NCBI GenBank assembly: GCA_018524725.1
Contig: JAEUWP010000335.1
Location: forward strand, 558,001-622,000
Direction of reading: 5' to 3'
DNA from: Podaxis mareebaensis
Lineage: Eukaryota; Basidiomycota; Agaricomycetes; Agaricales; Agaricaceae
Length of the DNA: 64,000 nt
Of this stretch, positions 47,801 to 58,365 are shown in pieces (the first letter of the stretch is position 1; the number at the start of each line of letters is the position of its first letter). The position numbers were made by a program, and so were the translations under genes. The notes below the pieces were generated by a model. The model had not been told where the DNA came from. It did not search any database and saw only the letters and a program-made list of their open reading frames with translations.

Positions 47801-48806
47801 ATGACAAGTCCGAGCCAATTGAACACGAGATGCTCAAGGCAATTTTGCAGGGCTGTCAGGCGCAAGAGTGGAAACACCATGACTCGAGGAAAGAGCTCAG
47901 GTTGCGGGTTGTGTTCGTTCACGTAGGGTCTATCCGAAATTTCCATCGATCGCCTTTGACGCAGAAGAGAATTTCACTGGATATACGGTTTTACTCATAC
48001 GGAACGGATGGAAACGTGCCAAGGTATATGTGGGGGATTCGCGAGATCTATCCAATTGGTGCGCGGTATGCTGTCTGCTATATTCCACCTATTTGACTCC
48101 TGTGTCTCGTAGGCGGCGTTGTTACGTTCTACCCAAGTGCCTTCATCGAGAACTACACCGGAACAATACAACTCATCCGAAAGATCAGCGAACACCCTCT
48201 GTGGATGTCATTCATCACACCGGCTTGCCTTGGGTACCTGGCAGATTCTGCATGCAAGGGCCAGGATCCTCTGATATCATATGAGCGACAAGGGTCCGCA
48301 GTTTCCCCTTCTTTCCCCCGCATTGATTAGGCTCACGCATGTATGATCAAACAGCCAACTATTCGTCTATCACACCCTTTTCACACTCATTGCTGATGGA
48401 GAAATCGCACTCATTACTGCGCCACCAGAATCAACAGCCTCCGTCGAGAATGTAAAGTCCTGGATCCGTAACTATTGTCGCACCGTGGATACGCTCGGCG
48501 CCCTCTCTATTGGAACTGCTGCTTTCAATTCTGTATGTGCCAATGTGCACCAAAACGACTGGGTGGGCGCGGTGCAGCAGAGTGTTAACCGCGATGTCAT
48601 AGCCATCCAACGCCATCCTGCAATTCTGTACGAGTATCGGCGATTTATAATCGTCAAGGGAGAGAAGGATCAGACCTCCCCGCCTACCTCGGTTCGTAGC
48701 CCCTTCTAATTCACATCCGGGCTCCCCTAACAAATTTACTCAGGTCGAAGCTGCCACGCCCTACCGCTTCAATTTCCAAGATGACTTCTTCAAGCGCAAA
48801 AATTAG
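44804..48806 (+). CDS. Chromodomain protein with unnamed conserved C-terminal region
   Basis: This is a multi-exon gene of about 1,000 residues. The start is a basic Lys-rich tract (SSRKSKKRKH). A chromodomain follows, with VELILKARV, a 15-base exon encoding EYYVK (about 45062-45076), then WAGYDSDANTWEPARNLAQCGRLVESFW. This contains the aromatic cage positions (Y/W/W) of methyl-lysine readers. The next part (PSTKWIVAEKKRFWQ) and a long disordered Ser/Pro/Lys region lead to a folded C-terminal half: KWKWEGPLFTFG, RIHLTFDPMDRLNFISFHDLSD, ADFMAKHEKVVLVPVWY..., LKFPSDLYEWLTTNFRQY, VVTFYPSAFIENY and a final KRKN. The layout of N-terminal chromodomain plus C-terminal barrel-like part recalls RITS subunit Chp1 of fission yeast, but this is inference only. 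Confidence 0.75.
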
Positions 48807-48943
48807 ACTCTTGTTTCTTGGACCATAGGTTGCCTGTTGCCCATCTTGCCATGACCCCATGCTCTCGGAACCCGTTATATCAATACTATACACAACGCCT
48901 AACTACCTTGTACCACGTATCATATCATACCAATAACTGTATA

Positions 48944-49833
48944 TTACATCAACCCAGCATCTTGTATTTGTGCTCTAAACAGGTCATCAACTTCCTTTGC
49001 CTTCCAACCTTTTAGCTGGAGAGGCCGGTCAGCCTCGGCATTGAAGACTGGGTGGGGAGCGAAAGCTTACCGCTTCCATTAGCCCGGCTTTTGAGGATTC
49101 TTGGATTTCGCCACCGAGGATCAGCTCATCCAAAATCTACGCACGAGCTGGTTCAGTGGGATGGATCTACGTCAGAATCAGGAATAGGACCGACAAAGTA
49201 AGCATAGTCGAAGTTGAATATCCTTTTGCACTGTTAAGTTTGACGATATCTGCAAGGGGATGGGATGACGAAGCTCACAGGTCCAGCTCGCAGACCTGAT
49301 TGTGTATGCGTTAGACAAAAGTCTGGAGTTTCGTTGAGGGGACCCATACGTTGCCAAAGTACCGATCCAGAACCTCAACGTAACGGTGAAGAATTTCGAG
49401 GGTCGTGAGTTCGTTGTCTGAAGAGTCTATCTCTGCAATGAAGAATAGGGATGCGTAGCGTTTGTAGACGACCTGGGGAGAAGAGAAGATTAAGGACAGG
49501 AATCTGGTCCGTGTTTGTCTGCCTACTTTTTTGCCTAGGTGATACAATATAATTCACCAATGGACAGCTTGGGTTGAGTGGGAGGGGGACTGTCGAACGA
49601 CTCGCAATTGTTCACCTTTGTATTCTAGGACGTTACACATCCTAGGTTTTCGGTTCAAGACCAATTGCGTTATGTCGCGGATAATGGTGGACTTGGTCTT
49701 GCTGTGAAGCGTAGTATACCATTTTGCTAGCCTGATCTTGCCTGGATCAGGGTGCCCTCAGTCAGTCGAATCTTGGATTGAGTGAAATGATACGCTCACC
49801 CTGCCGTGAAAGCAGTAAAATGTAGTTAATCAT
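48944..49833 (-). CDS. aps1: AP-1 clathrin adaptor complex small subunit sigma
   Basis: Eight exons (49833-49800, 49741-49616, 49534-49527, 49472-49350, 49295-49279, 49222-49195, 49136-49071, 49015-48944) give 157 residues, exactly the family length. The sequence follows sigma-1 adaptin throughout: [102 protein letters not shown]. The AP-1 complex sorts cargo into clathrin vesicles at the trans-Golgi and endosomes. The third exon is 8 bases (GC AAA AAA) and is needed to keep EYK-GKK-VVYKRY in frame; the fifth is 17 bases. The gene converges on the chromodomain gene with 137 bases between the stops. Confidence 0.93.
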
Positions 49834-50233
49834 ATGCAAGGGTCGTGTCCTGCGCACGGACTGATGCAGTGGATACTTGCGAGTCCATGGGGGAGACCCA
49901 CGCCCAGAAGCATCGGCATCAGCATCATCATCAGCAGAAGTCGGATGATCATGTTCTCGTGTCAATAGCGCTCGAAGTGAGTGATTGGTGTTCTTATCAG
50001 AATGTAGCCGCATTAGGGGTAAATGAATAGCTCAAACTAGGACCCACTAAACATTAGAGGAAAAAGTAACAAAGAATTAATTGGTATTCGGATTGATTAC
50101 AGATTACAGCAAAACGGGCCGACGCTGCGAACTATACGGAAATACACAGTACACTTCGGACAGAACTAGGCACACCTACAGGGTGGTCTGTCCAGCATCC
50201 GAGCATCAGCATAGAGCTATGGTTTGTCGTTGA
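49834..50233. other. Intergenic region upstream of AP-1 sigma
   Basis: This 400-base stretch lies between the sigma start (49833, minus) and the stop of the unknown protein (50234, minus). No gene is seen. The part next to the sigma ATG is purine/pyrimidine mixed. Confidence 0.4.
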
Positions 50234-51898
50234 CTACAAAGTCAACAGCCCTTCCTCGACGACAAATTTCCTCGCAAATGGCATCCATTTGCCCAACAAC
50301 TCCGAGAAATTGACGTCCATCGTCTTTATCCCGGCCATGGGCGTGAAGGTCGCATCCGACCCCTTCTTGTATTCCGACGTCCGCTTCTTCTTTGCCTCCT
50401 CCAGCACGCGTTTCAACCATGGCTCTGTATTGGCATTCGACACCCACGTCATAGTCATAATCATCTCGAAATGCCTCTCGAGCTCTCCATACACATACGC
50501 AACAAACCACAACCAGCTCCTCGGCAACCTCTCCTTCTTCAACATCAAATTATACACCAAATACTCCCGCCACATCGTCATCTCCTCCACGGACATAGGC
50601 GAGCCTTCCAACTCTGGGTCGAGAGGCTCCAGCCAATGCGGCAGCTGACACGAAGCCCATACAGGGGCGTAATACGCCTTTTCCCATTGCGTCAGAACGA
50701 CAGACTTGATCGTTCCGTCTTGTTCGATCATAACCACGAACAATGGCATCTGCATACTTTTATGCTGCAACCTGAACACGCTCGCTGACAGAATCGTCCG
50801 CACCACGAGTTCCCTCTCGCGGAATTTGTTCCTCTCTTTGGCATCTTTGAACGACCCCTTTGTCACGCCCGAGATATGGGGCGGCAAGAAGTTACCACCC
50901 GCAAATTCACTCATATGTTCTTGTAGGAGCGTGTTGAGGGTTTTGACGCGTGCTATTTCCTGAGGGGACATTTCGTATGTGTCAAACTCTTTGAATCGTT
51001 TCCGAAAAGCGTCCTGATCGGGCTCGCCGTTGGGGTGGAATAATCCGGAATAAAGCAGGGTATATGCTTTACGCAAATGGTCGAGGTTCGTGTAGGGGAC
51101 TGGTGCGCGACCAAGGTCGTCAGAGTACAATGTGACGGAGGAGGACGAGGGTACGGAAGAAGCGGAGGAGGACGCGGGAGGATGTTGTGGTGGTTGGGCT
51201 TGCATGTTGGCTGGAGGGCGGATGTGGATGGGTGCACAGAGGATGTCGGCTATTTTGTCAAGGACGGCTTTTTTCTGGTCGTCATTTAGTTCGTGCCAGA
51301 TAGTGTTGAGGCGGCGACCCGCGTTTTCGACCTGTTGTAACCCCCCACTGAGTCTCGTGCGTGCCAAAAAAAAAGAGTGTAGGGTTGAACATACATCCTC
51401 GATGATGACGGCGTTGTAGCTCTTTGGATCAGACTCTACAGAGGTGCCGTAGATCTTGGGGGCGGCCCAGTCGAGTATGCTCCGCACGGCTTGGTTCTTG
51501 GCAAGCTGCGGGCGACGCATCAGATATCGTCAGTGCCGTGGATACTTGTTGAAAAGAATCCATGGATGGCGCACCAACAGCTCGCGAGCTTTTGCTCCCT
51601 TGGGGAAAATTATGGCCGCGACGGATTTTGGCACTTTCCCGGGATAATTCCCCTTGATTTCGAGGGAATAAATTAGCCACTAAAATCGCTGTTAGTGGTT
51701 GGTCGTGCAGAGAAACCAGTTGCCACTCACGGGGATGCAATCTCGATAAAACCTGGAGACGTACTTGGGCACGAGCATGACATCTCCTCTCCCGCTCTGA
51801 ATCCTGGGGGTCAGCGACGCCTGGACTGTGCGGACAATGACGTTGGAGACGTGTGCATAGTCGAGGTCAGAGGGGTCGAAGACGAGAGATGAGGCCAT
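50234..51898 (-). CDS. Unknown conserved-looking protein
   Basis: A gene of about 480 residues starts at 51898 (ATG, with FDPSDLDYAHVSNVIVRTVQASL). Exons are joined by GT-AG introns after CIP, after ARELL and at 51394-51332. The protein reads as a compact, Trp/Tyr-rich folded protein: LVPKYVSRFYRDCIPWLIYSLEI, NAGRRLNTIWHELNDDQKKAVLDKIADILC, LRKAYTLLYSGLFHPNG, FVVMIEQDGTIKSVVLTQWEKAYYAPVW, SWLWFVAYVYGELERHFEMIMTMTW. I do not recognise the family. Hydrophobic segments are too broken to be clear membrane helices, so a soluble helical protein is more likely. The 63-base intron at 51332-51394 has no stop and is a multiple of three, so an unspliced form would be in frame. Confidence 0.6.
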
Positions 51899-52153
51899 TG
51901 GACTGGCCCATCAAAAGGCAGCTGTGGGTTGTTTATAACGTGAAATGGATAGTAGATTTTAGAGGCCGTGCGGAGAGAATGTGTATCAGGTGGCGCAGAA
52001 CAGTTAGTGGATGGACATTTTGGCTTTTGCCTCGTTTGCACCGAACTGTTGTTGCAAGATCAAGACATATCTGGAAACAATCTCCGCTGTCCATCAAAAA
52101 ACGTTGTATCCATAATACATTCACTAATAATATAGTCTCTTTTTCCTCTCTCT

Positions 52154-52986
52154 TCACAGTTTCAACGGCGTTCTGGGATACTCCACCTTGGCAGCAGCAG
52201 CATCGTCCACGAACCAATACAGCTGTCCCGGATAGTTTGGCCTCACCCGTGCGGCAGGCAAGCCGAGCTCGGGCTGGTCCAGTACCTGTTTCAAAACATC
52301 CTGTTTCTCCTTGCCAGTTGCAACGAATGCAACGCGCGCTGCATGGTTGATGACCGGATACGTCAGTGTGATGCGTTTCGGCGGAGGCTTGGGGGAGTTT
52401 TCTATGTAAGCCACCCAACGGTCTTCCTCAGCCAGAAGCTCGTGACCCGGGAAGAGCGACGCAGTGTGACCATCAGGTCCCATGCCAAGCAGAATGAGGT
52501 CAAAGACCGGAAAACGCGCTGCGTCTTTCTGTGCAAACTCTCTAATGAGCTCCTTTTCGTATGCGTCAGAGAGCTCTTCGAGGTCACTCAAGAGGGTTGT
52601 ATCGATGGTGTGGATCTGCTCGACAAGGATAGGGACATGGGGGAACAGGACTTGATTACAGGCGTTGTGATTTGAATCAGGATGGTCCAGAGGAACCACC
52701 CGCTCATCGACATAGAAGACATGCCTAGGTATTTTTGAGACCACATCGAGCGAGGGAAGTAAGTGTGTACTAACCACCTGTCCCATTTCACGCCATCGCG
52801 ATTAATGAGACCTCTGAGGAGCTTTGGGAGAGATCCGCCTGAAAGGGCAATGGTGAATCTGCCTTTTTTGTCGATGGCATCTCTCTGGACCTTAGTGACA
52901 AAGGCGGCGAGGTCATTGACGAGAGCATCAGTGTGCTCGAATGAGATGAGGATGGGTGCGTTGGGGGGATGATGGACAGCAGACAT
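52154..52986 (-). CDS. 6-phosphogluconolactonase
   Basis: Two exons (52986-52775, 52724-52154) give 260 residues, the family length. The enzyme hydrolyses 6-phosphogluconolactone to 6-phosphogluconate, step two of the oxidative pentose phosphate pathway, in the cytosol. Signature segments are [55 protein letters not shown] and [20 protein letters not shown]. The frame extends upstream to 53037 but with a TTG start; 52986 is the first ATG. The product of this enzyme is the substrate of the 6PGDH encoded at 32674-34679. Confidence 0.95.
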
Positions 52987-53080
52987 TGTTGAGTTCTGAG
53001 GGACTCCAGGTGGAGAGCGTGAGATAAGTCTGGGCAAGATAAGATTACCACGCCATCTCGTCTAATATAGACCAATCCAA

Positions 53081-54262
53081 CTACTCTACTCGACTCTTGC
53101 TCAGCTTCCGTCTCCTGTCTCTTTCATCTTTCCTATTCCCCTCACCCTTTTCGTATATCGATGGCACCCGGGGTACTGGTGGTGGGTATTCCCTTTCCGC
53201 GTGGGAGCTCAAGGATGTCAATGATGGATACGGGCGTTGATTGATCTGGGAATTGCTCATTATATACCCATTTGGATTTGACGAGGCCCTTCGAGGTGTC
53301 TGGGGAGGAGCAAGACTCGACGCAGACGCGCTATATAATTCATGGGTTGTTGAAGCGTCAACTAAGACACGATTAGCGTTGCGACAGGAACAATATATAT
53401 TGATAGTCAACGCACAAATGCTGTCCCGGCCCGCGGGTATCCATCGATCCACCATACTCGTACGATCAGCGACTGAAGCACTCTCAAGTAGACTCGGTAG
53501 CGTAGTGTTGGCAGCAACTTCTGGCGCTAGTGGTGCGGGCAGAATAATTTGTAATTGGCTGTGCGGTCCGTGAGGTAACCCTCGCCGGCTGTTGATGCGC
53601 GATAGCGACGAAGCAAGGGATAAGGGTCGATGATGATGGGGTCGAGATTGCTCATCTCGGTTGAGCCGACTAAGGGATTTGGAATGTTTCGAAGGGGATG
53701 ATGGAGCTGAAGTCGAAGCCGAAGCCCAAGGTCCACCGTTAGTCGCATCGATTTGCATGGGGCCGTCACTTAGATTGACAGAAGATGAAGAACCAGGTAT
53801 CGAACTTGAGAACGATGGGTGTGGGACAGCAAGTGGTGTGGAAGGTTCAAGTGGTGTGAGATTGCCAAGTTCTTCAGACCCTTCGCCAGTGGGTGTATAG
53901 GTGGTGTTCGGGCTCGAAAAGCTCCCGAGCAGAGAAATGTTGCTTCCACGGGAAGAAGGCGAATCAAGAGGTGAACGGAGGGGTGCAGGTGCAGCGAGGA
54001 AGGAAGGGTCATAGGTTTGTGCACGGAGAGAGGCCTCAAATTGTGCGAGCTGATGCTCTCTGTGGTGGGCGAGCGGTTGGATGGGGGGAAGGGGGGCAAT
54101 ATTTCGGGAACGGCATGACCTGACGGCACGGTAGAGGAAAATAACAAGGATGAGGCCGCCGACGGCGGCACAGGCAACGACGATGATGAAGGTTTGGTGC
54201 GAAAGGCCTGGGTGTGGGTTGTCAGATGAGCGTCGTGAAAAATGGACAGGAGGGTCGACCAT
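53081..54262 (-). CDS. Single-pass membrane protein with disordered tail
   Basis: A gene of 393 residues starts at 54262 (ATG). The frame runs upstream but only from a TTG. A short N-terminal segment is followed by one transmembrane helix at about residues 25-47 (FIIVVACAAVGGLILVIFLY), then a basic RAVRSCRSRN. The remaining tail is Ser/Pro-rich and disordered. There is no signal peptide, so the helix may act as a signal anchor. A 54-base stop-free stretch at 53415-53362 has GT-AG ends and a branch-like CTAAT. It is probably an intron and removes 18 residues if spliced. No domain is recognised. This is a second protein of the small-ectodomain, disordered-tail type, like the one at 6492-8842 but unrelated in detail. 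Confidence 0.6.
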   Translation of the reverse strand: MVDPPVHFSRRSSDNPHPGLSHQTFIIVVACAAVGGLILVIFLYRAVRSCRSRNIAPLPPIQPLAHHREHQLAQFEASLRAQTYDPSFLAAPAPLRSPLDSPSSRGSNISLLGSFSSPNTTYTPTGEGSEELGNLTPLEPSTPLAVPHPSFSSSIPGSSSSVNLSDGPMQIDATNGGPWASASTSAPSSPSKHSKSLSRLNRDEQSRPHHHRPLSLASSLSRINSRRGLPHGPHSQLQIILPAPLAPEVAANTTLPSLLESASVADRTSMVDRWIPAGRDSICALTINIYCSCRNANRVLVDASTTHELYSASASSLAPPQTPRRASSNPNGYIMSNSQINQRPYPSLTSLSSHAEREYPPPVPRVPSIYEKGEGNRKDERDRRRKLSKSRVE

Positions 54263-54464
54263 CGAAAGGGAAGGGAGCGGTATAAGAAAGGAGCGACGAG
54301 ACGCAGAGAGCGGCAGCAGACTTGGAGCAAAAAGACGGGGGAGAGGAGAATAAAATAATCTAAAAGCGCATTGTATGAGTATCAATGCAAGGAGAAGAGC
54401 AGGCAAAGGGCCACGTGACTCTCACCCATCCCTTGTGCAAGTGACCTCATGTCCTCTGCTGCCG

Positions 54465-56336
54465 ATGGCGTCGCTGGCCAGACAGCGCACAGGCCAGGCC
54501 AGCATTAGCTCAACGACCGCCTCAAGACCTCCACAGTCTCTCGCTCGCCGTCTCCTCTTCCCTAATCACTCTGGTGACCTCCCACCACTGCTTGCTTCAC
54601 CAAATGTGCCGCCGGAACTCCAGGCTGAGCTATACGACTTTATCGCCCTTGCTCTCCGCGCATATGTCAATCCCTGGTGGACCAAGATCACGCGCTATGA
54701 CAAGGAATTCCTCCCTCAAATAGCGCGCATACTCACCACCGTCATACGTGCCCTTGAGACACGTGTTTTGGCCCTTGATCTCCCCGCTCTCGTCTTCCAG
54801 GATGTCCCCATGATACTCACCCAGCATTACAATGACTACCGCAATGCAGCCTCAAAGCTCTCCTCTTCATATGCCACGGGCGGCGCCGCATCCCTGTCCC
54901 AATTATTCCATCATCTGCAACCTCACATTGCTCTGTCCGCAGACGGCAAGATTGACCTGGAATACTACCGTCAGATAGTCGACCACATGCTCAAAGCCTG
55001 CCTACCGCCAGAAGACTATGCACCAGAGGCTGAACGACTCATCGTCCGCGAAGTCATTGTAAAGGTGCTAGTGGACGATGTGGTTCCTAGAATCACGCAA
55101 CCGTGGTTCATTCAGAAGACGATCCTTGATTTGTTGGGGTCCGGCGAAGAAGAACATCTATTCAAGGTAATATTGCCCCCGCCCATATCCGTACTGTCTA
55201 ATCGTTCTTCCAGCCCCCAGAACCGCCTTCCCGGCCGCAAACCCACTCGTTTTCCCTTCACACATTCATCATCATTGTGCTATCAGCTCTCCAATCCTTC
55301 TCAAGTACCTGCCTCGCCCTTATTCATGCATACAAGCAGGCTCTAAGTACCATTAAACTTGTTAACCAATCTCCGACACATACACCCCGTTCTACGAGCC
55401 CACTACCTCGGCAAACTACAACCTATGATGGAGCGGAATCCACGCCCTCAACTCGACCACACTCCCGGGTGCCGTCTATGCCACCATCTATATCCCCCAC
55501 ACCTTCAACGACGTCTAGTATATCGTATCCCTCGCGCTCCGTCTTCCCTCACTCCCGCGAAACACCTACAATTCTAACACAATTCAATCCCTCTTCCACG
55601 TCTTCTTCCCATCCAGATCCAAACCAGCAGCCCCAACCTCAATACGAGAATTATGCTTCCCCACTTCTTAACCTCCTGTCTGAGGTATTCCTCACTTCGG
55701 AACGCCTCGCTGCAACATCCTTAATGAACCTCCTTGGGATGATCTCAGCATCCATGACTCCCTTTCTCGACAAACTTCTTCCCCATTTACTGTACACTAC
55801 ACTATCACCTGGTTTCATTCTGAACCTGGTAAGGTTAAGTAAAAGGACGATGTTCCCGAATGGATATCCTGGCCCACCCCCTGTTGACCCGACATTGGAG
55901 GAGCAAATGGCCATCAGAGAAAGACTAGTTGGATGGAGAGGAAGCGGTGGTTTATGTGAGCATACCCCTTCTAAAAGTCTTGAAACTCGTTCACACGTGC
56001 CCTTATTCTCTAGCACATCTCACACCCCTATTCCTGGGTGCAGACCCGAAACACACCTTGGGTGCAGCACTAGACCCTCTGGCATGTCGACCATGCAATG
56101 TCCATCTAATCGTTATCCTCCTCGATCGAATCCTCGTTGGTCTATTCCCAGAGCTTGTTGGCGGGACTGGCACAGGTAGCCCTGGACCTGGAAATCTGCC
56201 GCTTAGCTCTGAACCTCATGGTACCGGTTTTGGTGGGAACGACACGACTCGCCGTCTAAATATCGTTGCTGCGGGAGGTGCGAGCGTGGGTATGACTGAT
56301 AGTGGCGGCGGCGGCGACGACAGTCTGGTTTCCTGA
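54465..56336 (+). CDS. PXA-domain protein (PX-associated, sorting nexin-like)
   Basis: Three exons (54465-55166, 55214-55955, 56014-56336) give 588 residues. The region from about residue 45 (ELQAELYDFIALALRAYVNPWWTKITRYD) through LRALETRVLALDLPAL and EAERLIVREVIVKVLVDDVVPRITQPWFIQKTILDLLG has the PXA domain pattern found next to PX domains in sorting nexins. I see no PX domain. A disordered Ser/Pro stretch and a second helical region (LLNLLSEVFLTSERLAATSLMNLLGM, LDRILVGLFPELVGG) follow. An in-frame ATG at 54375 would add 30 residues. The start is close to the divergent membrane protein (54262), so the two share a short promoter. A role in endosomal membrane traffic is inference from the domain. 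Confidence 0.75.
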
Positions 56337-57865
56337 ATGGTTGGACAATGGATATTGGAGCTTCCGTAAACTTGTGTTCTCATAAACGAACGAACACCTT
56401 CGACGTCTTTTCACCTGAATGGACTTCTCACATGCTCTTGAAAATTTTCAGTTGCCCCCTTTGGGATGTTCAGACAATTAAGCGCGTATACCCCACTGAA
56501 AATTTTCGTTCTTGAGCTTAAACCCCGAAAAAGCCGGAGTAAATCTCACCGTCCCCTCAACTGCCCTTGCTCTCGCGCCAGATTAGGACGCGCTAAACAT
56601 ATACAACTGTATACCTAACATGTCTAATTAGCAACCCTTGCGCGCCTTTTCATACCCCGCGAACGGTTATCTGAATACTTACGTACGTGAGTTGGCAAGC
56701 TTCCGTTGTACAGTAGGGTCGAAGCACTGACCGCATTTGTGTTTGTCCAATTCATTCCCAGTTCACCGCTCGTTGCCTTGCATCGTCCTCTTTTGGTTCG
56801 CATCATTTGAGAACCCACCTTATTCCAGCTTTCCCAAGTATAACTGCACTCCTGTTTCAAATTTTCATCATCTCATCCAGTTTTCCCAAGCTTTCCCGTC
56901 TCCCTCGTTTCCTTTCGCAGACCTTGGGTAGGGGTAGGGATACTTAGGGACACATGCTGACAGCCCAGGACTCTCGGAGCCTTTGACTTAATGACGCTGA
57001 AGAATCCCACGAGTCTTCATTTTGCCAATTGATGGAGTCAGATGAGGTGTATGTAATATCATGTCAACGGTCGGCATGCGTGTGCATGTGTGTATGTATT
57101 GACAGTATGTCTACCTGCTCACTTTGGGGCCTAGCTGTGAGTGTGATGTGTGATATGCGTGATGTGCTGATAGGAGTATTTTGCTTCGTCCCGAAAATGA
57201 GGTCTAAAAATGATGGGATGGATCCCTTTCGTTGCTTGGTCGCTTAAGACCAAGTACTCAGGCAAGGCTGATCAATTCGTACCTGCGGTGTTATCGCAAG
57301 GACAAAGAAAGGCCTTTGAAATTTCCGGATCAGCAGAAATCCTATGGGAAAGTTGCACAACTGGGAATGGGGTAGGTTATTATAAGTAGGTGGTGGGTAT
57401 TAATGGGTGAATGAGTGAGGGGACGTAGTGCGTTGACACTGCGTTTTCGAATGCATAAGGAGCCGGGAATCAAAAAAAATCAAAACCTAAAAATACAAGA
57501 AACGCAAAACTGGAGTGTATAGGGAGAGGATGAAGCATGGTACATCACGAAGTCACAATGCGAGAAAAAACGAGCGGCAGGTTCCATTAGGTACGTGGGA
57601 TGGTTAAATACGGGCAGCATTCGCCAACGCGAAAAACGCCTGTCATAAAGGAACGTGTGTCAGGAAGGCCAACGGGCAAGAGAAAAAACCTCCACGCACA
57701 TGCAGTAAACCCGCCTTCTCCAAGCGCTCAATGCGCACGATAGACTCCAAACGGCGATCGAGCTCTTTCAGATCCAACTTGGGCTCCGATCCCAGTAGTA
57801 TAGACTCAGACTTGACTCCGTCAACCGTTCCAAAGCTTAAAAGGGGTGGCTAAAGGGCTACGAAG
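56337..57865. other. Intergenic region, no gene seen
   Basis: About 1.5 kb lies between the PXA gene (plus) and the small minus-strand gene. I see no conserved motif or spliceable frame. A short GT-rich run (about 57073-57100) stands out and nothing else. It holds the 3' flanks of two convergent genes and may hold untranslated RNA that I cannot recognise. Confidence 0.4.
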
Positions 57866-58365
57866 TTAGATGTCCTGGTACAGGTAAGAGAGTTCCTGGG
57901 CAAAGGTACGCACTGGTAATTCGAGCGGGGAAATCATTCCATCATCCAGTTCCTCTTCCTCGATACTTTTGTCGTCAGGAGTAGGGCAACATGAACAGCA
58001 GTCCTCATATGGCGAGGACGATTTAGGCGTCTGCGAAGCTTGGGTCGAAGACTCCTGCTCGGTTTCTTCGAGGCTAGTCGTCTTATTCTTGCATGAAAAA
58101 AGCGTTCGGATGAAGGTGATGATCCACGTACCAAAACCGTATCGTCCAGAAACAACGCCGGAGGATGAGATTTCCGTATGTTGTCGCGGAAATGCTGGAC
58201 GTTGTACGCCCTACAAGGTTCGCCGGAGGTGAAATGTTTTTTGGGATCCGTGAGAGAGATGCCATCGGGATAATAAGGCCTGAACATGGATTTGGGGCCA
58301 CCGTGCATGGGGAGTGAGCAGAAGTGGCTGGTGGGGCGGCTGCGAGACGATGAGGGTGTTGCCAT
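57866..58365 (-). CDS. Small unknown protein, two exons
   Basis: Exons 58365-58132 and 58087-57866 give 151 residues. The start is ATSSSRSRPTSHF-like and Ser/Arg-rich. The middle (FRPYYPDGISLTDPKKHFTSGEPCRAYN) looks folded, with conserved-looking Tyr and Pro. The end after the 44-base intron is acidic (SLEETEQESS, SIEEEELDDG) and contains a CCSCCP cysteine cluster. The frame after the intron was chosen because only it gives an acidic, coherent tail; the unspliced frame reads a Lys/Arg-rich tail to 57934. I recognise no family. Confidence 0.5.

Noticed and set aside
52987..53037. Upstream start of 6-phosphogluconolactonase
   Set aside because: The upstream frame begins with TTG; the ATG at 52986 precedes the conserved region with a normal length.
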